From positions 1 through 61,019 of the forward strand of contig DEXQ01000012.1 of the NCBI GenBank assembly GCA_002364215.1: 61,019 bases of DNA, written 5' to 3'. Below are positions 1 through 7,963 of the stretch, one piece after another. The notes beneath the pieces are model-generated. The model did no database searches. It had not been told where the DNA came from and saw nothing but the letters and a program-made list of their open reading frames with translations. This DNA is from Aequorivita sp. UBA3180 (GTDB lineage Bacteria > Bacteroidota > Bacteroidia > Flavobacteriales > Flavobacteriaceae). Position numbers and translations under genes: made by a program. Within the stretch, counting starts at the first letter, position 1, and each line of letters opens with the position of its first letter.

Positions 1-127
1 CTTTGTTGACCAACTACCTTTCGATAGCCAATCTACGCTGTCAATTTCAATATCTCAATGAACTTTTTGTCTCTCTTTTGCTCGCTTTCAAATCGTGTTT
101 TATAGTCACTCATTGTTTTAGCGGGTG
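1..127 (-). promoter_or_regulatory. Probable leader of a leftward rRNA operon
   Basis: No reading frame fits this stretch. It lies directly downstream, on the minus strand, of two tandem stable-RNA-type promoters. Read on the minus strand it contains GTTCATTGAGATATTGAA, which resembles the leader that precedes 16S rRNA in Bacteroidota and may include the antitermination region. No 16S sequence is visible, so the rRNA gene itself would lie beyond the left edge. The rRNA assignment is inference from promoter type and leader resemblance. Confidence 0.5.
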
Positions 128-157
128 CAAATGTACAACTCTTTTTTAATCCTGCAA
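128..157 (-). promoter_or_regulatory. Leftward promoter P2 of probable rRNA operon
   Basis: On the minus strand a TTG (-33 element, plus-strand CAA at 155-157) is followed after 19 bp by TACATTTG (plus-strand 128-135), a full match to the Bacteroidota -7 consensus TAnnTTTG. The bases after it read CACCCGC, identical to those after the P1 promoter upstream and after the tRNA-Lys promoter at 16838. Confidence 0.75.
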
Positions 158-241
158 TACTTTTTAAAAAATATTTCAAAAATTTTTAAGAACGTTGTTT
201 TTGCTTTGCTGAACGTTTCTATTTGTTCTTTTAAGCGGGTG

Positions 242-271
242 CAAATATAGATTGCTTTTTCAATCCCACAA
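242..271 (-). promoter_or_regulatory. Leftward promoter P1 of probable rRNA operon
   Basis: On the minus strand TTG (plus-strand CAA at 269-271) is separated by 19 bp from TATATTTG (plus-strand 242-249), followed by CACCCGC. The element and its downstream bases are nearly a copy of P2, 114 bp away, giving a tandem P1/P2 arrangement typical of strong stable-RNA transcription. Confidence 0.75.
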
Positions 272-547
272 ACTTAATTGATATTTATTTTGAATTATTT
301 TTTCAATCATTAAGTAAGGGTTTGAAAAGAGATAACTTAGCTTGAAAAATAAATTCACACCCTCTCTTTACCTTAATATATATACTATTTATGATGATGT
401 GGCCGCGTTAAGGATTGAACGGTATGTTTGAGCTCTCGCAATAAGCTATTTTAGCGCATATGGAAGCGAGTAGTGAAAGCCTGGCCGATAACCGCAAAAC
501 GATTAATGGGAACGCTCAAAAAATCTCAATAATCGATAAACAGTATA
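272..547. other. Non-coding spacer with a GC-rich structured segment
   Basis: No credible gene lies between the leftward promoters and thrS. Positions 272-395 are AT-rich and featureless. Positions about 400-515 are richer in GC and contain nested complementary segments: CTCGC (435-439) pairs with GCGAG (466-470), enclosing the hairpin GCTA-TTT-TAGC (445-455). GGCCG occurs twice, near 402 and 485. It could be a small RNA or an old repeat; no promoter clearly drives it. Confidence 0.4.
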
Positions 548-578
548 TTGCAAACCGCCGAAACTAATAGTATCTTTG
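548..578 (+). promoter_or_regulatory. Promoter of the thrS operon
   Basis: TTG at 548-550, a 20-bp spacer and TATCTTTG at 571-578 make a full Bacteroidota promoter, followed by CACCC. Transcription would start near 583-586. This decides the thrS start: the in-frame TTG at 576 lies inside the -7 element, so translation must begin at the ATG at 600. Confidence 0.85.
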
Positions 579-599
579 CACCCTAAAATTTTTCAGTAT

Positions 600-2546
600 A
601 TGATAGCCATTACCCTACCAGATGGAAGTGTAAAGCATTTTGATGCAGGAGTTACGCCTATGGACGTAGCCAAAAGTATTAGCGAAGGATTTGCGCGAAA
701 CGTGATTTCGGCATCCTTTAATGATGTAACGATTGAATCTACCACCCCATTAACTGAGGATGGAAGATTGGTACTATATACATGGAATAACGACGAGGGA
801 AAAAAAGCGTTTTGGCATTCTTCCGCACATATACTCGCGCAAGCATTGGAGCAATTGTATCCTGGAATTAAATTAACCATTGGCCCAGCTATTGAAAATG
901 GGTTTTATTACGATGTGGATTTTGGCGATAAAACCATTTCGGAAAAAGATCTAAAAGAAGTTGAGGATAAAATGCTTGAGATAGCTCGAGGAAAACACGA
1001 ATTTTCATTACGTGAATCTTCAAAAGCTGATGCTTTGGATTATTATAAAAAGCAAGGCAATGAGTATAAAGTTGAATTGATTGAAAACCTGGAAGACGGA
1101 ACAATTACTTTCTGCGACCACGATACGTTTACTGATCTGTGTCGCGGTGGCCACATTCCAAATACAGGAATCGTAAAAGCTGTAAAGTTGATGAGTATTG
1201 CCGGAGCATATTGGCGCGGTGATGAAAAGAATAAACAGCTTACGCGTATCTACGGAATCAGTTTTCCGAAACAGAAAGATTTAACCGAATATCTTGAATT
1301 ACTGGAACAAGCCAAACAACGCGATCACAGAAAACTTGGAAAGGAGCTTGAGCTTTTCACATTTTCACAAAAAGTTGGGCAAGGACTTCCACTTTGGTTG
1401 CCAAAAGGTGCTGCGCTTCGCGAAAGACTTGAAAACTTTTTGAAGAAAGCTCAGAAAAAAGCTAGTTATGAAATGGTTGTCACTCCTCATATTGGTCAAA
1501 AAGAACTTTATGTAACTTCTGGACATTATGCTAAATATGGCGCTGATAGCTTTCAACCCATAAAAACGCCAAACGAGGGTGAAGAGTTTCTATTGAAACC
1601 CATGAACTGCCCACATCATTGTGAAATATACAATAGCAAACCTTGGTCTTATAAGGATTTGCCGAAGCGTTTTGCTGAATTCGGAACAGTTTATCGCTAT
1701 GAACAAAGTGGCGAATTGCACGGTTTAACACGTGTTCGCGGTTTTACACAAGATGATGCACACATATTTTGTACGCCAGATCAATTGGACGATGAGTTCA
1801 AAAAAGTAATTGATTTGGTTTTATATGTTTTCGGTTCTTTAGGTTTCGAAAATTTTTATACTCAAGTTTCTTTACGCGACCCTGAAAAGCCCGAAAAGTA
1901 TATTGGAAGTCTTGAAAATTGGGAAAAAGCCGAAAAAGCAATCATAAATGCAGCCGAAGCAAAAGGGCTGGATTATAAAGTTGAATATGGCGAAGCTGCT
2001 TTCTATGGTCCCAAACTGGATTTTATGGTAAAAGACGCGCTTGGAAGAAGTTGGCAGTTAGGTACAATTCAAGTAGATTATAACCTTCCTGAACGTTTTG
2101 AGTTGGAATACAAAGGCAGTGATAACGAGACCCACCGTCCGGTAATGATCCACCGAGCACCCTTCGGAAGTATGGAACGTTTTGTAGCAATTTTATTGGA
2201 ACATACTGGCGGGAATTTCCCCCTTTGGTTGATGCCAGAACAGGTGAGTATATTATCATTAAGTGAAAAATATGAAAAATACTCACAAAAAGTTTTAAAT
2301 TTGCTTGAAAATGACGAAATTCGCGCCCTTGTAGACAATAGAAACGAGACAATTGGCAAAAAAATTAGGGAGGCTGAAATGAACAAAATCCCATATATGT
2401 TGATTGTTGGCGAGCAGGAAGAAAAAGATGGAACGGTTTCTGTACGTAAACACGGTGAAGGTGATTTAGGCACAATGACGCCAAAAGCCTTTTCAGAATT
2501 GATTCAACAAGCAGTAAAAGACGAATCGAAAGAATTTAATGTTTAA
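600..2546 (+). CDS. thrS: Threonine--tRNA ligase
   Basis: Cytoplasmic class II aminoacyl-tRNA synthetase that charges tRNA-Thr. From the ATG at 600 the protein is 648 residues, the usual family length. In order it has an N-terminal TGS domain (about 1-60, opening MIAITLPDGS), the editing/second-additional domain with HSSAH at 73-77 and CRGGH near 181-185, and a catalytic core with the zinc ligand in MNCPHH (Cys337). The later IHRAPFGSMER segment is also present, and the C-terminal anticodon-binding domain begins near WLMPEQVSI. It heads the translation operon thrS-infC-rpmI-rplT. A longer reading frame using TTG at 576 is rejected because that codon lies in the promoter. Confidence 0.97.
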   Translation: MIAITLPDGSVKHFDAGVTPMDVAKSISEGFARNVISASFNDVTIESTTPLTEDGRLVLYTWNNDEGKKAFWHSSAHILAQALEQLYPGIKLTIGPAIENGFYYDVDFGDKTISEKDLKEVEDKMLEIARGKHEFSLRESSKADALDYYKKQGNEYKVELIENLEDGTITFCDHDTFTDLCRGGHIPNTGIVKAVKLMSIAGAYWRGDEKNKQLTRIYGISFPKQKDLTEYLELLEQAKQRDHRKLGKELELFTFSQKVGQGLPLWLPKGAALRERLENFLKKAQKKASYEMVVTPHIGQKELYVTSGHYAKYGADSFQPIKTPNEGEEFLLKPMNCPHHCEIYNSKPWSYKDLPKRFAEFGTVYRYEQSGELHGLTRVRGFTQDDAHIFCTPDQLDDEFKKVIDLVLYVFGSLGFENFYTQVSLRDPEKPEKYIGSLENWEKAEKAIINAAEAKGLDYKVEYGEAAFYGPKLDFMVKDALGRSWQLGTIQVDYNLPERFELEYKGSDNETHRPVMIHRAPFGSMERFVAILLEHTGGNFPLWLMPEQVSILSLSEKYEKYSQKVLNLLENDEIRALVDNRNETIGKKIREAEMNKIPYMLIVGEQEEKDGTVSVRKHGEGDLGTMTPKAFSELIQQAVKDESKEFNV

Positions 2547-2562
2547 CTAAAATTAGTAAGCC

Positions 2563-3117
2563 ATAGCAATACGAAGAAAAAGAAGTAGAGGACCTGCAAG
2601 GATAATTAAGGAAGATCAACACAGAATCAACGGAAAGATTCGTGCTGAAGAAGTTCGCCTTGTGGGAGACAATGTTGAAATAGGAGTTTATCCTTTAAAA
2701 AAAGCACGTGAAATTGCTGAAGAGCAAGAACTCGATCTTGTGGAAATTTCACCAAACGCAAACCCGCCAGTTTGTAAAGTAATAGACTATAAAAAGTTTG
2801 TTTACGAACAAAAAAAGCGTGAAAAGGCACTTAAGGCCAAAGCAACCAAAGTTACCATTAAGGAAATCAGGTTCGGGCCAAATACCGATGATCACGATTA
2901 CGAGTTCAAAAAGAAACACGGCGAAAAGTTTTTGCAGGAAGGTTCTAAACTGAAAGCATATGTTTTCTTTAAAGGACGTTCCATCATTTACAAAGACCAA
3001 GGTGAAATTTTGCTTTTGCGTCTTGCCCGGGATCTTGAGGAATTCGGAAAAGTGGAGCAAATGCCAAAATTGGAAGGCAAGCGAATGATTATGTTCATTG
3101 CCCCTAAAAAGAAATAA
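2563..3117 (+). CDS. infC: Translation initiation factor IF-3 (AUA start)
   Basis: IF-3 binds the 30S subunit and checks initiator tRNA and start codon. The first ATG/GTG-type start in this frame is GTG at 2662, but that would remove the conserved N-terminus. The frame stays open upstream to a TAA at 2557 and encodes AIRRKSRGPARIIKEDQ, the usual flavobacterial IF-3 N-terminus. The codon where Met belongs is ATA at 2563. This gives 184 residues with an N-domain ending around VCKVIDYKKF and a C-domain with EIRFGPNTDDHDYEFK. Rare start codons are a known hallmark of infC (AUU in E. coli), linked to autoregulation. Only 16 bp separate it from thrS. The AUA start is inferred from homology of the N-terminus. 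Confidence 0.88.
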   Translation: MAIRRKRSRGPARIIKEDQHRINGKIRAEEVRLVGDNVEIGVYPLKKAREIAEEQELDLVEISPNANPPVCKVIDYKKFVYEQKKREKALKAKATKVTIKEIRFGPNTDDHDYEFKKKHGEKFLQEGSKLKAYVFFKGRSIIYKDQGEILLLRLARDLEEFGKVEQMPKLEGKRMIMFIAPKKK

Positions 3118-3183
3118 TACTTCATTTTTTAAAAGAAATTGAAGTTCACAATAAAGCGAAGTAATAAATAAAAAGTAGGAAAC

Positions 3184-3381
3184 ATGCCGAAACAAAAAAC
3201 AAAATCCAGTGCCAAGAAGCGTTTTAAGCTTACAGGTACAGGTAAGATTAAAAGAAAGCATGCGTTTAAAAGCCACATCTTAACAAAGAAAAGCAAAAAA
3301 CGCAAACTTGCATTGACCCATGATGGGTTGGTGGACAAGGCCGACGAGCCTAATGTTAAGCTAATGCTTCGAATGAAGTAA
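3184..3381 (+). CDS. rpmI: 50S ribosomal protein L35
   Basis: Small basic ribosomal protein of 65 residues with the standard opening MPKQKTKSSAKKRFKLTGTG and the KRKHAFKSHIL segment. It is encoded between infC and rplT, the normal order in most bacteria. The spacing from infC is 66 bp, so it is probably cotranscribed from the thrS promoter. Confidence 0.97.
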   Translation: MPKQKTKSSAKKRFKLTGTGKIKRKHAFKSHILTKKSKKRKLALTHDGLVDKADEPNVKLMLRMK

Positions 3382-3393
3382 AAGCCTAACCGG

Positions 3394-3476
3394 TTAAAAC
3401 AAGTATTTAAACCCTGGAGTAGTGCCAAAACGATTTTAGATTAACGATTGTTGATTTAAGAAGTTTTAAAACAAGT
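3394..3476 (+). promoter_or_regulatory. rpmI-rplT spacer with an 11-bp direct repeat
   Basis: The 133-bp gap between rpmI and rplT is long for this operon. It contains TTAAAACAAGT twice, at 3394-3404 and 3466-3476, each followed by RTT. L20 represses its own operon in other bacteria by binding mRNA structures, so a regulatory role is conceivable. That role is inference; only the repeat is seen. Confidence 0.3.
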
Positions 3477-3514
3477 GTTGATTATCGACCGCCTGCTACA
3501 AAAAAATTAAAATT

Positions 3515-3859
3515 ATGCCAAGATCAGTAAATTCAGTTGCGAAGAGAGCCCGCAGAAAAAAGGTTCTTAAACAAGCCAAAGGTTACTTTGGAAGACGTAA
3601 AAACGTATGGACGGTTGCCAAAAACGCTGTGGACAAAGCAATGCTTTATTCATACCGTGACCGTCGTGCAAAAAAGAGAAATTTCAGATCCCTTTGGATC
3701 ACCCGTATCAACGCGGGCGCAAGACAGCATGGAATGTCTTATTCACAGTTTATGGGAAGTTTAAAAAACAGTGGAATCGAACTTAACCGTAAGGTTTTGG
3801 CAGATTTGGCTATGAACCACCCAGAGGCTTTTGCCGCAATCGTAAAACAAGTAAAATAA
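3515..3859 (+). CDS. rplT: 50S ribosomal protein L20
   Basis: Ribosomal protein of 114 residues needed early in 50S assembly. It has the conserved opening MPRSVNSVAKRARRKKVLKQ, the GYFGRRKN segment and the LWITRINAGAR motif. It is the last gene of the thrS-infC-rpmI-rplT operon and is followed within 30 bp by a strong terminator. pheST does not follow here. Confidence 0.97.
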   Translation: MPRSVNSVAKRARRKKVLKQAKGYFGRRKNVWTVAKNAVDKAMLYSYRDRRAKKRNFRSLWITRINAGARQHGMSYSQFMGSLKNSGIELNRKVLADLAMNHPEAFAAIVKQVK

Positions 3860-3887
3860 GACATTAACTATATTATTTCGCCTAAAG

Positions 3888-3915
3888 ACCGCTTCAGCAA
3901 TGAGGCGGTTTTTTT
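3888..3915 (+). terminator. Rho-independent terminator of the thrS operon
   Basis: ACCGCTTCA (3888-3896) pairs with TGAGGCGGT (3901-3909) around a GCAA loop, with one G-T pair, and is followed by a run of T to 3915. Confidence 0.88.
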
Positions 3916-3967
3916 ATGCAAAAAATCCAACTGAATAAGTTTCATTATCTTCGTTAAAAATAGATCG

Positions 3968-4915
3968 ATGCCTCGCTCCAGACTTCTTCTTTTCATTTTG
4001 CTCTTTGCATCGGAAAGTTTTCTTTTCGCCCAAAAAGGAACTGGAAAACTATACAGAATTGACAGGTACGAATCTATCTATCTTCCCTTGGGAAAAATTT
4101 CCTTTGCAGATAAACTCATTGAATATAAGGTTGGCACGCCACCACCCATTCAGAAATATAGGGATAGTTTACAGTGCCTTCACGAACCAAACTATAAAAA
4201 TTACCAAACGCCTAACTTTATTTCACTGGGCTGTGGAGGAAGTTTAACCGTAGAATTTACAGACAATGGTTTTATGAATCTTCCGGGCGATGATCTTTAT
4301 CTTTTCGAAGTTGGTCCTTCCAAAGAGCCCGCCAAAGTCGAGATTTCACAAAATGGCACAGATTGGATATATGCCGGAAAAATTGCGGGTGGAAAGTCCT
4401 CCATAGATTTAAGCAAAGAAGGAATTGATACCGAAACCGTTTTCTATTTTCTCAAGATTACCGATTTAAAAGACCTTTGCAAAAGCAAAAGTGCCGGGGC
4501 AGATATAGACGCCATTGGAGCTATAAATAGCGTAATCAAACTTACAATTAACGCAGATGTTCTTTTTGATGTTGCCAAATATGAATTAAAGGAAAACGCA
4601 AAACAAAGTCTCGATTCTCTGGCAGAATCCATTCGTCAAGTAGATAAGGCAACCATATTGGTGGAAGGCCACACCGATAGTGATGGTGACGATAATTCAA
4701 ATATGTTGCTTTCTGAAAATAGATGTATTTCAGTAAAAAATAGATTAATTGAAATTTTTGGGGAAGACTCGTTATATGAATTCGAGATAAAACCGTATGG
4801 CGAAAGCAAACCTCGTTTTCCGAACGATACTGAAGAAAACAAACATCAAAACAGAAGGGTGGAAATTACAGTTTTACCGCCAAAGGATTATTACGAAAGT
4901 CTTTCTAGGGAATAG
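3968..4915 (+). CDS. OmpA-family outer-membrane/peptidoglycan-linked protein
   Basis: Secreted 315-residue protein with an N-terminal signal peptide (LLLFILLFASESFLFAQ). The middle part (about 25-190) is unassigned, rather like a carbohydrate- or ligand-binding beta domain. The C-terminal OmpA-like domain (about 195-300) begins INADVLFDVAKYELKENAK and carries the peptidoglycan-binding signature VEGHTDSDGDD...NRRVEI. Such proteins sit in the outer membrane or periplasm and bind the cell wall. It is a single gene; TATCTTCG at 3946-3953 is a seven-of-eight match to the -7 promoter element. The role of the N-terminal part is unknown. Confidence 0.85.
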   Translation: MPRSRLLLFILLFASESFLFAQKGTGKLYRIDRYESIYLPLGKISFADKLIEYKVGTPPPIQKYRDSLQCLHEPNYKNYQTPNFISLGCGGSLTVEFTDNGFMNLPGDDLYLFEVGPSKEPAKVEISQNGTDWIYAGKIAGGKSSIDLSKEGIDTETVFYFLKITDLKDLCKSKSAGADIDAIGAINSVIKLTINADVLFDVAKYELKENAKQSLDSLAESIRQVDKATILVEGHTDSDGDDNSNMLLSENRCISVKNRLIEIFGEDSLYEFEIKPYGESKPRFPNDTEENKHQNRRVEITVLPPKDYYESLSRE

Positions 4916-4935
4916 GTTTGAGGACTTTGTAAGAT

Positions 4936-6195
4936 TTAGGTTTTCTGCTTTTTCTTTTTTGCCGCTGGGAATAAAACATTATTCAAAATTAGTCTGTAGC
5001 CCGGGGAATTTGGGTGTAATGCCAATTCCGTTTTTGCATCCCCTACTCTATGCTGATAATCCTCGGGGTCGTGACCACCGTAAAAAGTAAAGAAACCCTT
5101 TCCTTTTATTCCGTGAATGTATCGTGCTTCGCCATTGCTTTTGTTTTCGCCCATAATTAAAACATTACTTTTAATTTCATCAGGGTCAAAAGAAGTTGTT
5201 TGCCCCATAAATCCTTTTACCAAAGCAGTATGATTTTGGTTAAGCATCGTCGGGATTGGGTCCCACTTTGCGGAATAATCCATTAATGTAAAATAATCAC
5301 TTTCCTTAGCAATTCTACGTTTTTCGGTCATATCAATACTGGAAAATTCATAGACCATCGGACTACGTTCCAGAATAAAATCCTTAAAAGCAAAAGTTTT
5401 ATTGTAATCTATTTTACTTTGGTAACCCGGATCGCTTGGATCACCATCAAACATGGGTTCACAAATATCAACCCCTTCGGCGGAAAGAGCAATGTCAAAA
5501 CTATCAGTAGCGCTACACATTGCAAACATAAACCCCCCCCCTATAACATAATCACGGATTTTTTTGGCAACATCCAATTTTGCTTCAGAAACTTTATTGT
5601 AACCCATTTTTGCAGCAAGCGCTTCGGCTTTAGCCTTTTCTTCAATATACCATGGTGCCGAACGATAGGCGCGATAAAATTTGCCGTATTGCCCCGTAAA
5701 ATCTTCATGGTGCAAGTGAAGCCAATCGTAAAGAATAAGTTGGTCGGCCATTACCTCCTCGTCATAAATTACGGTATATGGAATTTCGGCATACGTTAAA
5801 ACCATAGTCACGGCATCGTCCCACGGAAGGTTTCCTTTTGGGGAATAGACTGCGATTTTTGGAGCTTTTTCAAGAACCACGGCATCCATATTTTTTGAAG
5901 GACTACTTATGTCGGTAAGAATTTGTTCGGTTTTGCTATCGGAAATCACTTCAAAAGAAACTCCGCGAATCTGGCATTCCTTCTGAATTTCAGGGGAATC
6001 TGGCATCAAAAAAGAACCACCGCGATAGTTCAGCAACCACTTTACTTTTTGTTGTTTTTCCAATACCCAATAGGTAATTCCGTAAGCTTTTAGATGTTCT
6101 TTTTGGCTATCGGCATCCATTGGAATAAGGATGTATGAAGCTGAAGCTTTTAAAGAAAAAAGCAATATAAATATTAGAAAAATGAAACGTTGCAT
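4936..6195 (-). CDS. Conserved secreted protein of unknown function ('asparagine synthetase B'-labelled family)
   Basis: A 419-residue protein with a clear signal peptide (MQRFIFLIFILLFSLKASAS). Homologues in flavobacteria are often labelled asparagine synthetase B, but I see neither an N-terminal Cys nucleophile nor a synthetase domain, and the protein is exported, so the name looks wrong. The segment GGGFMFAMCSATDSFD (about 220-235) and later GKGFFTFYGGHDPEDY resemble the loops of class I glutamine amidotransferase-like folds (ThuA/DJ-1 style), with Cys in the nucleophile-elbow position. The C-terminus is lysine-rich. It has its own weak -7 element (TATCTTCG on the minus strand, 6200-6207). 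Function unknown. Confidence 0.75.
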   Translation of the reverse strand: MQRFIFLIFILLFSLKASASYILIPMDADSQKEHLKAYGITYWVLEKQQKVKWLLNYRGGSFLMPDSPEIQKECQIRGVSFEVISDSKTEQILTDISSPSKNMDAVVLEKAPKIAVYSPKGNLPWDDAVTMVLTYAEIPYTVIYDEEVMADQLILYDWLHLHHEDFTGQYGKFYRAYRSAPWYIEEKAKAEALAAKMGYNKVSEAKLDVAKKIRDYVIGGGFMFAMCSATDSFDIALSAEGVDICEPMFDGDPSDPGYQSKIDYNKTFAFKDFILERSPMVYEFSSIDMTEKRRIAKESDYFTLMDYSAKWDPIPTMLNQNHTALVKGFMGQTTSFDPDEIKSNVLIMGENKSNGEARYIHGIKGKGFFTFYGGHDPEDYQHRVGDAKTELALHPNSPGYRLILNNVLFPAAKKKKQKT

Positions 6196-6241
6196 CGTGC
6201 GAAGATAACGACAATTTTTAAGCCAAAGTATCTATGGAGTA

Positions 6242-7795
6242 TTAAAAAGGCACGTCATTATCCTCCTCAATAGAAAAATCATCGTTCATTGAACTTCCGA
6301 AGGCTTCGTTGGGCGAAGGCAGATTCTTCGTTTTGAAAGTATCGTCATTTGCTGCATCGTTCATTCGGGAATGGATTTCCGTTGGCATTTCGTAATCTGC
6401 AAGACTTTCAAATTTACCGAGATGGCCGATAAACTTCAAACGGATTTCATCCAGACCACCGTTACGGTGCTTAGCAACAATAAACTCCGCCTGTCCTGCC
6501 GTTGGGGTGTGCTCTTCATCGTCCCACTCATCAATCTTGTAATATTCGGGACGGTAAATGAAGGAAACGATATCTGCATCCTGCTCAATCGCACCAGATT
6601 CACGCAGGTCGGAAAGTAAAGGGCGCTTGCTTCCCCCACGGGTTTCAACGGCACGTGAAAGCTGCGAAAGTGCAATTACTGGAATGTTTAATTCCTTTGC
6701 CAATGCTTTTAGGTTTCGGGAAATGGTAGATATTTCCTGCTCTCGGTTCCCTCCTTTTTGGCTTCCACCGGCGGTCATCAATTGTAGATAATCCACAATT
6801 ATAAGTTTGATGCCGTGTTGGGATGAAAGCCTTCTCGCTTTGGCGCGTAAATCAAAAATGGAAAGCGAAGGTGTATCATCTATAAAAAGAGGCGCTTTTT
6901 CAAGCCCTTTTACCTTTACGTTCAGTTGTTCCCACTCGTGTTTTTCAAGGTTTCCGGTCCGTAATTTCTCGGAACTCAATTGAGTTTCGGAAGAAATCAG
7001 ACGTGTAATAAGCTGTACCGAAGACATTTCCAAAGAGAAAAACGCTACGGGAATGTTGTGCTCAACTGCAATATTTCGTGCCATAGAGAGCGTCAAAGCG
7101 GTTTTACCCATACCTGGACGAGCGGCAATAATAATCAAATCACTTGGCTGCCAGCCGGAAGTTAATTTATCAACCTTAGTAAAACCTGAAGGAACTCCGG
7201 AAAGTCCTTCTTTATTGGCTATTTCCTCGATTCGTTTCTTCGCTTGAATTACAAGATTCTGGGCAGTTTCTGATGACCGCTTAATATTACCCTGTGTAAC
7301 TTCGTATAATTTTGCCTCAGCATTATCCAGAAGATCAAAAACGTCGGTTCCTTCATTATAGGAATCCTCAATAATTTCGTTTGAAATTTTAATCAAACTT
7401 CGTTGAATATATTTTTGAAGAATAATGCGCGCATGGAATTCAATATGTGCCGAAGAGGACACTTTTTGCGTCAATTGTATCAAATAAAACTCTCCGCCAA
7501 CGAGTTCGATTTTGCCCTGCTTCTTAAGTTGTGTTGAAACGGTTAATAAGTCTACAGGCTGGCTATCTTCAAACAGATCGTGAATAGCTTCAAAGATGTG
7601 TTGGTGTGCTTGTTTATAGAAAACTTCGGGGTGTAGGATATCTATTACTTCATCGACCCCTTTTTTGTCAATCATCAAAGCTCCGAGCACAACTTCTTCT
7701 AAATCAATAGCTTGTGGCGGTATTTTGCCCTTTTCAAGCGATATGACCTGCGAAGAGCGGGTTGAAAAACTGGTTTGAGGTTTGATTTTTTCCAT
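6242..7795 (-). CDS. dnaB: Replicative DNA helicase
   Basis: Hexameric helicase that unwinds DNA at the replication fork. It has 517 residues. The N-terminal DnaB domain (about 27-130, starting PPQAIDLEEVVLGALM) is joined by a linker to the RecA-like C-terminal ATPase with Walker A ARPGMGKT (about 225-232), LIIVDYLQLM as Walker B, and SQLSRAVETR...LSDLRESGAIEQDAD. The C-terminal tail is acidic and serine/asparagine-rich. It lies downstream of accA in the same orientation but separate, with a palindrome-rich spacer between. A near -7 element (TACATTCG, minus 7800-7807) directly abuts the start and would give a nearly leaderless mRNA. Confidence 0.96.
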   Translation of the reverse strand: MEKIKPQTSFSTRSSQVISLEKGKIPPQAIDLEEVVLGALMIDKKGVDEVIDILHPEVFYKQAHQHIFEAIHDLFEDSQPVDLLTVSTQLKKQGKIELVGGEFYLIQLTQKVSSSAHIEFHARIILQKYIQRSLIKISNEIIEDSYNEGTDVFDLLDNAEAKLYEVTQGNIKRSSETAQNLVIQAKKRIEEIANKEGLSGVPSGFTKVDKLTSGWQPSDLIIIAARPGMGKTALTLSMARNIAVEHNIPVAFFSLEMSSVQLITRLISSETQLSSEKLRTGNLEKHEWEQLNVKVKGLEKAPLFIDDTPSLSIFDLRAKARRLSSQHGIKLIIVDYLQLMTAGGSQKGGNREQEISTISRNLKALAKELNIPVIALSQLSRAVETRGGSKRPLLSDLRESGAIEQDADIVSFIYRPEYYKIDEWDDEEHTPTAGQAEFIVAKHRNGGLDEIRLKFIGHLGKFESLADYEMPTEIHSRMNDAANDDTFKTKNLPSPNEAFGSSMNDDFSIEEDNDVPF

Positions 7796-7860
7796 GAAGC
7801 GAATGTAAAGAAAATGTTAAGAGAAATGTATTGTTTTTTGTCTTACTATATTAACCATTC

Positions 7861-7903
7861 TTCAACAATTGAATTGTTGAAAACTGCGAAATATTGTTGA
7901 TAA
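7861..7903. repeat. Perfect 21-bp palindrome and DnaA-box-like sites upstream of dnaB
   Basis: TTCAACAATT (7861-7870), one central G, and AATTGTTGAA (7872-7881) make a perfect palindrome. On the minus strand TTATCAACA (7895-7903) matches eight of nine bases of the DnaA box TTATCCACA, and TTTTCAACA (7875-7883) matches seven. A regulatory or replication role is inference. Confidence 0.45.
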
Positions 7904-7908
7904 CCCGT

Positions 7909-7938
7909 AAAAAAATCCGAGGCTTTCGCATCGGATTT
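7909..7938 (-). terminator. accA: Terminator downstream of accA
   Basis: On the minus strand AAATCCGA, a 10-nt loop and TCGGATTT are followed by a run of T (plus-strand A run 7909-7915), 26 bp after the accA stop. Confidence 0.8.
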
Positions 7939-7963
7939 ACGGTAAGATAAGCTATTGTTAGTT

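Noticed and set aside
576..599. Upstream TTG start for thrS
   Set aside because: The codon lies inside the -7 promoter element TATCTTTG at 571-578, so it would not be in the mRNA.
2749..3276. 175-residue frame opposite infC
   Set aside because: Shadow of infC and rpmI on the other strand; composition is phenylalanine-rich nonsense with no motif.
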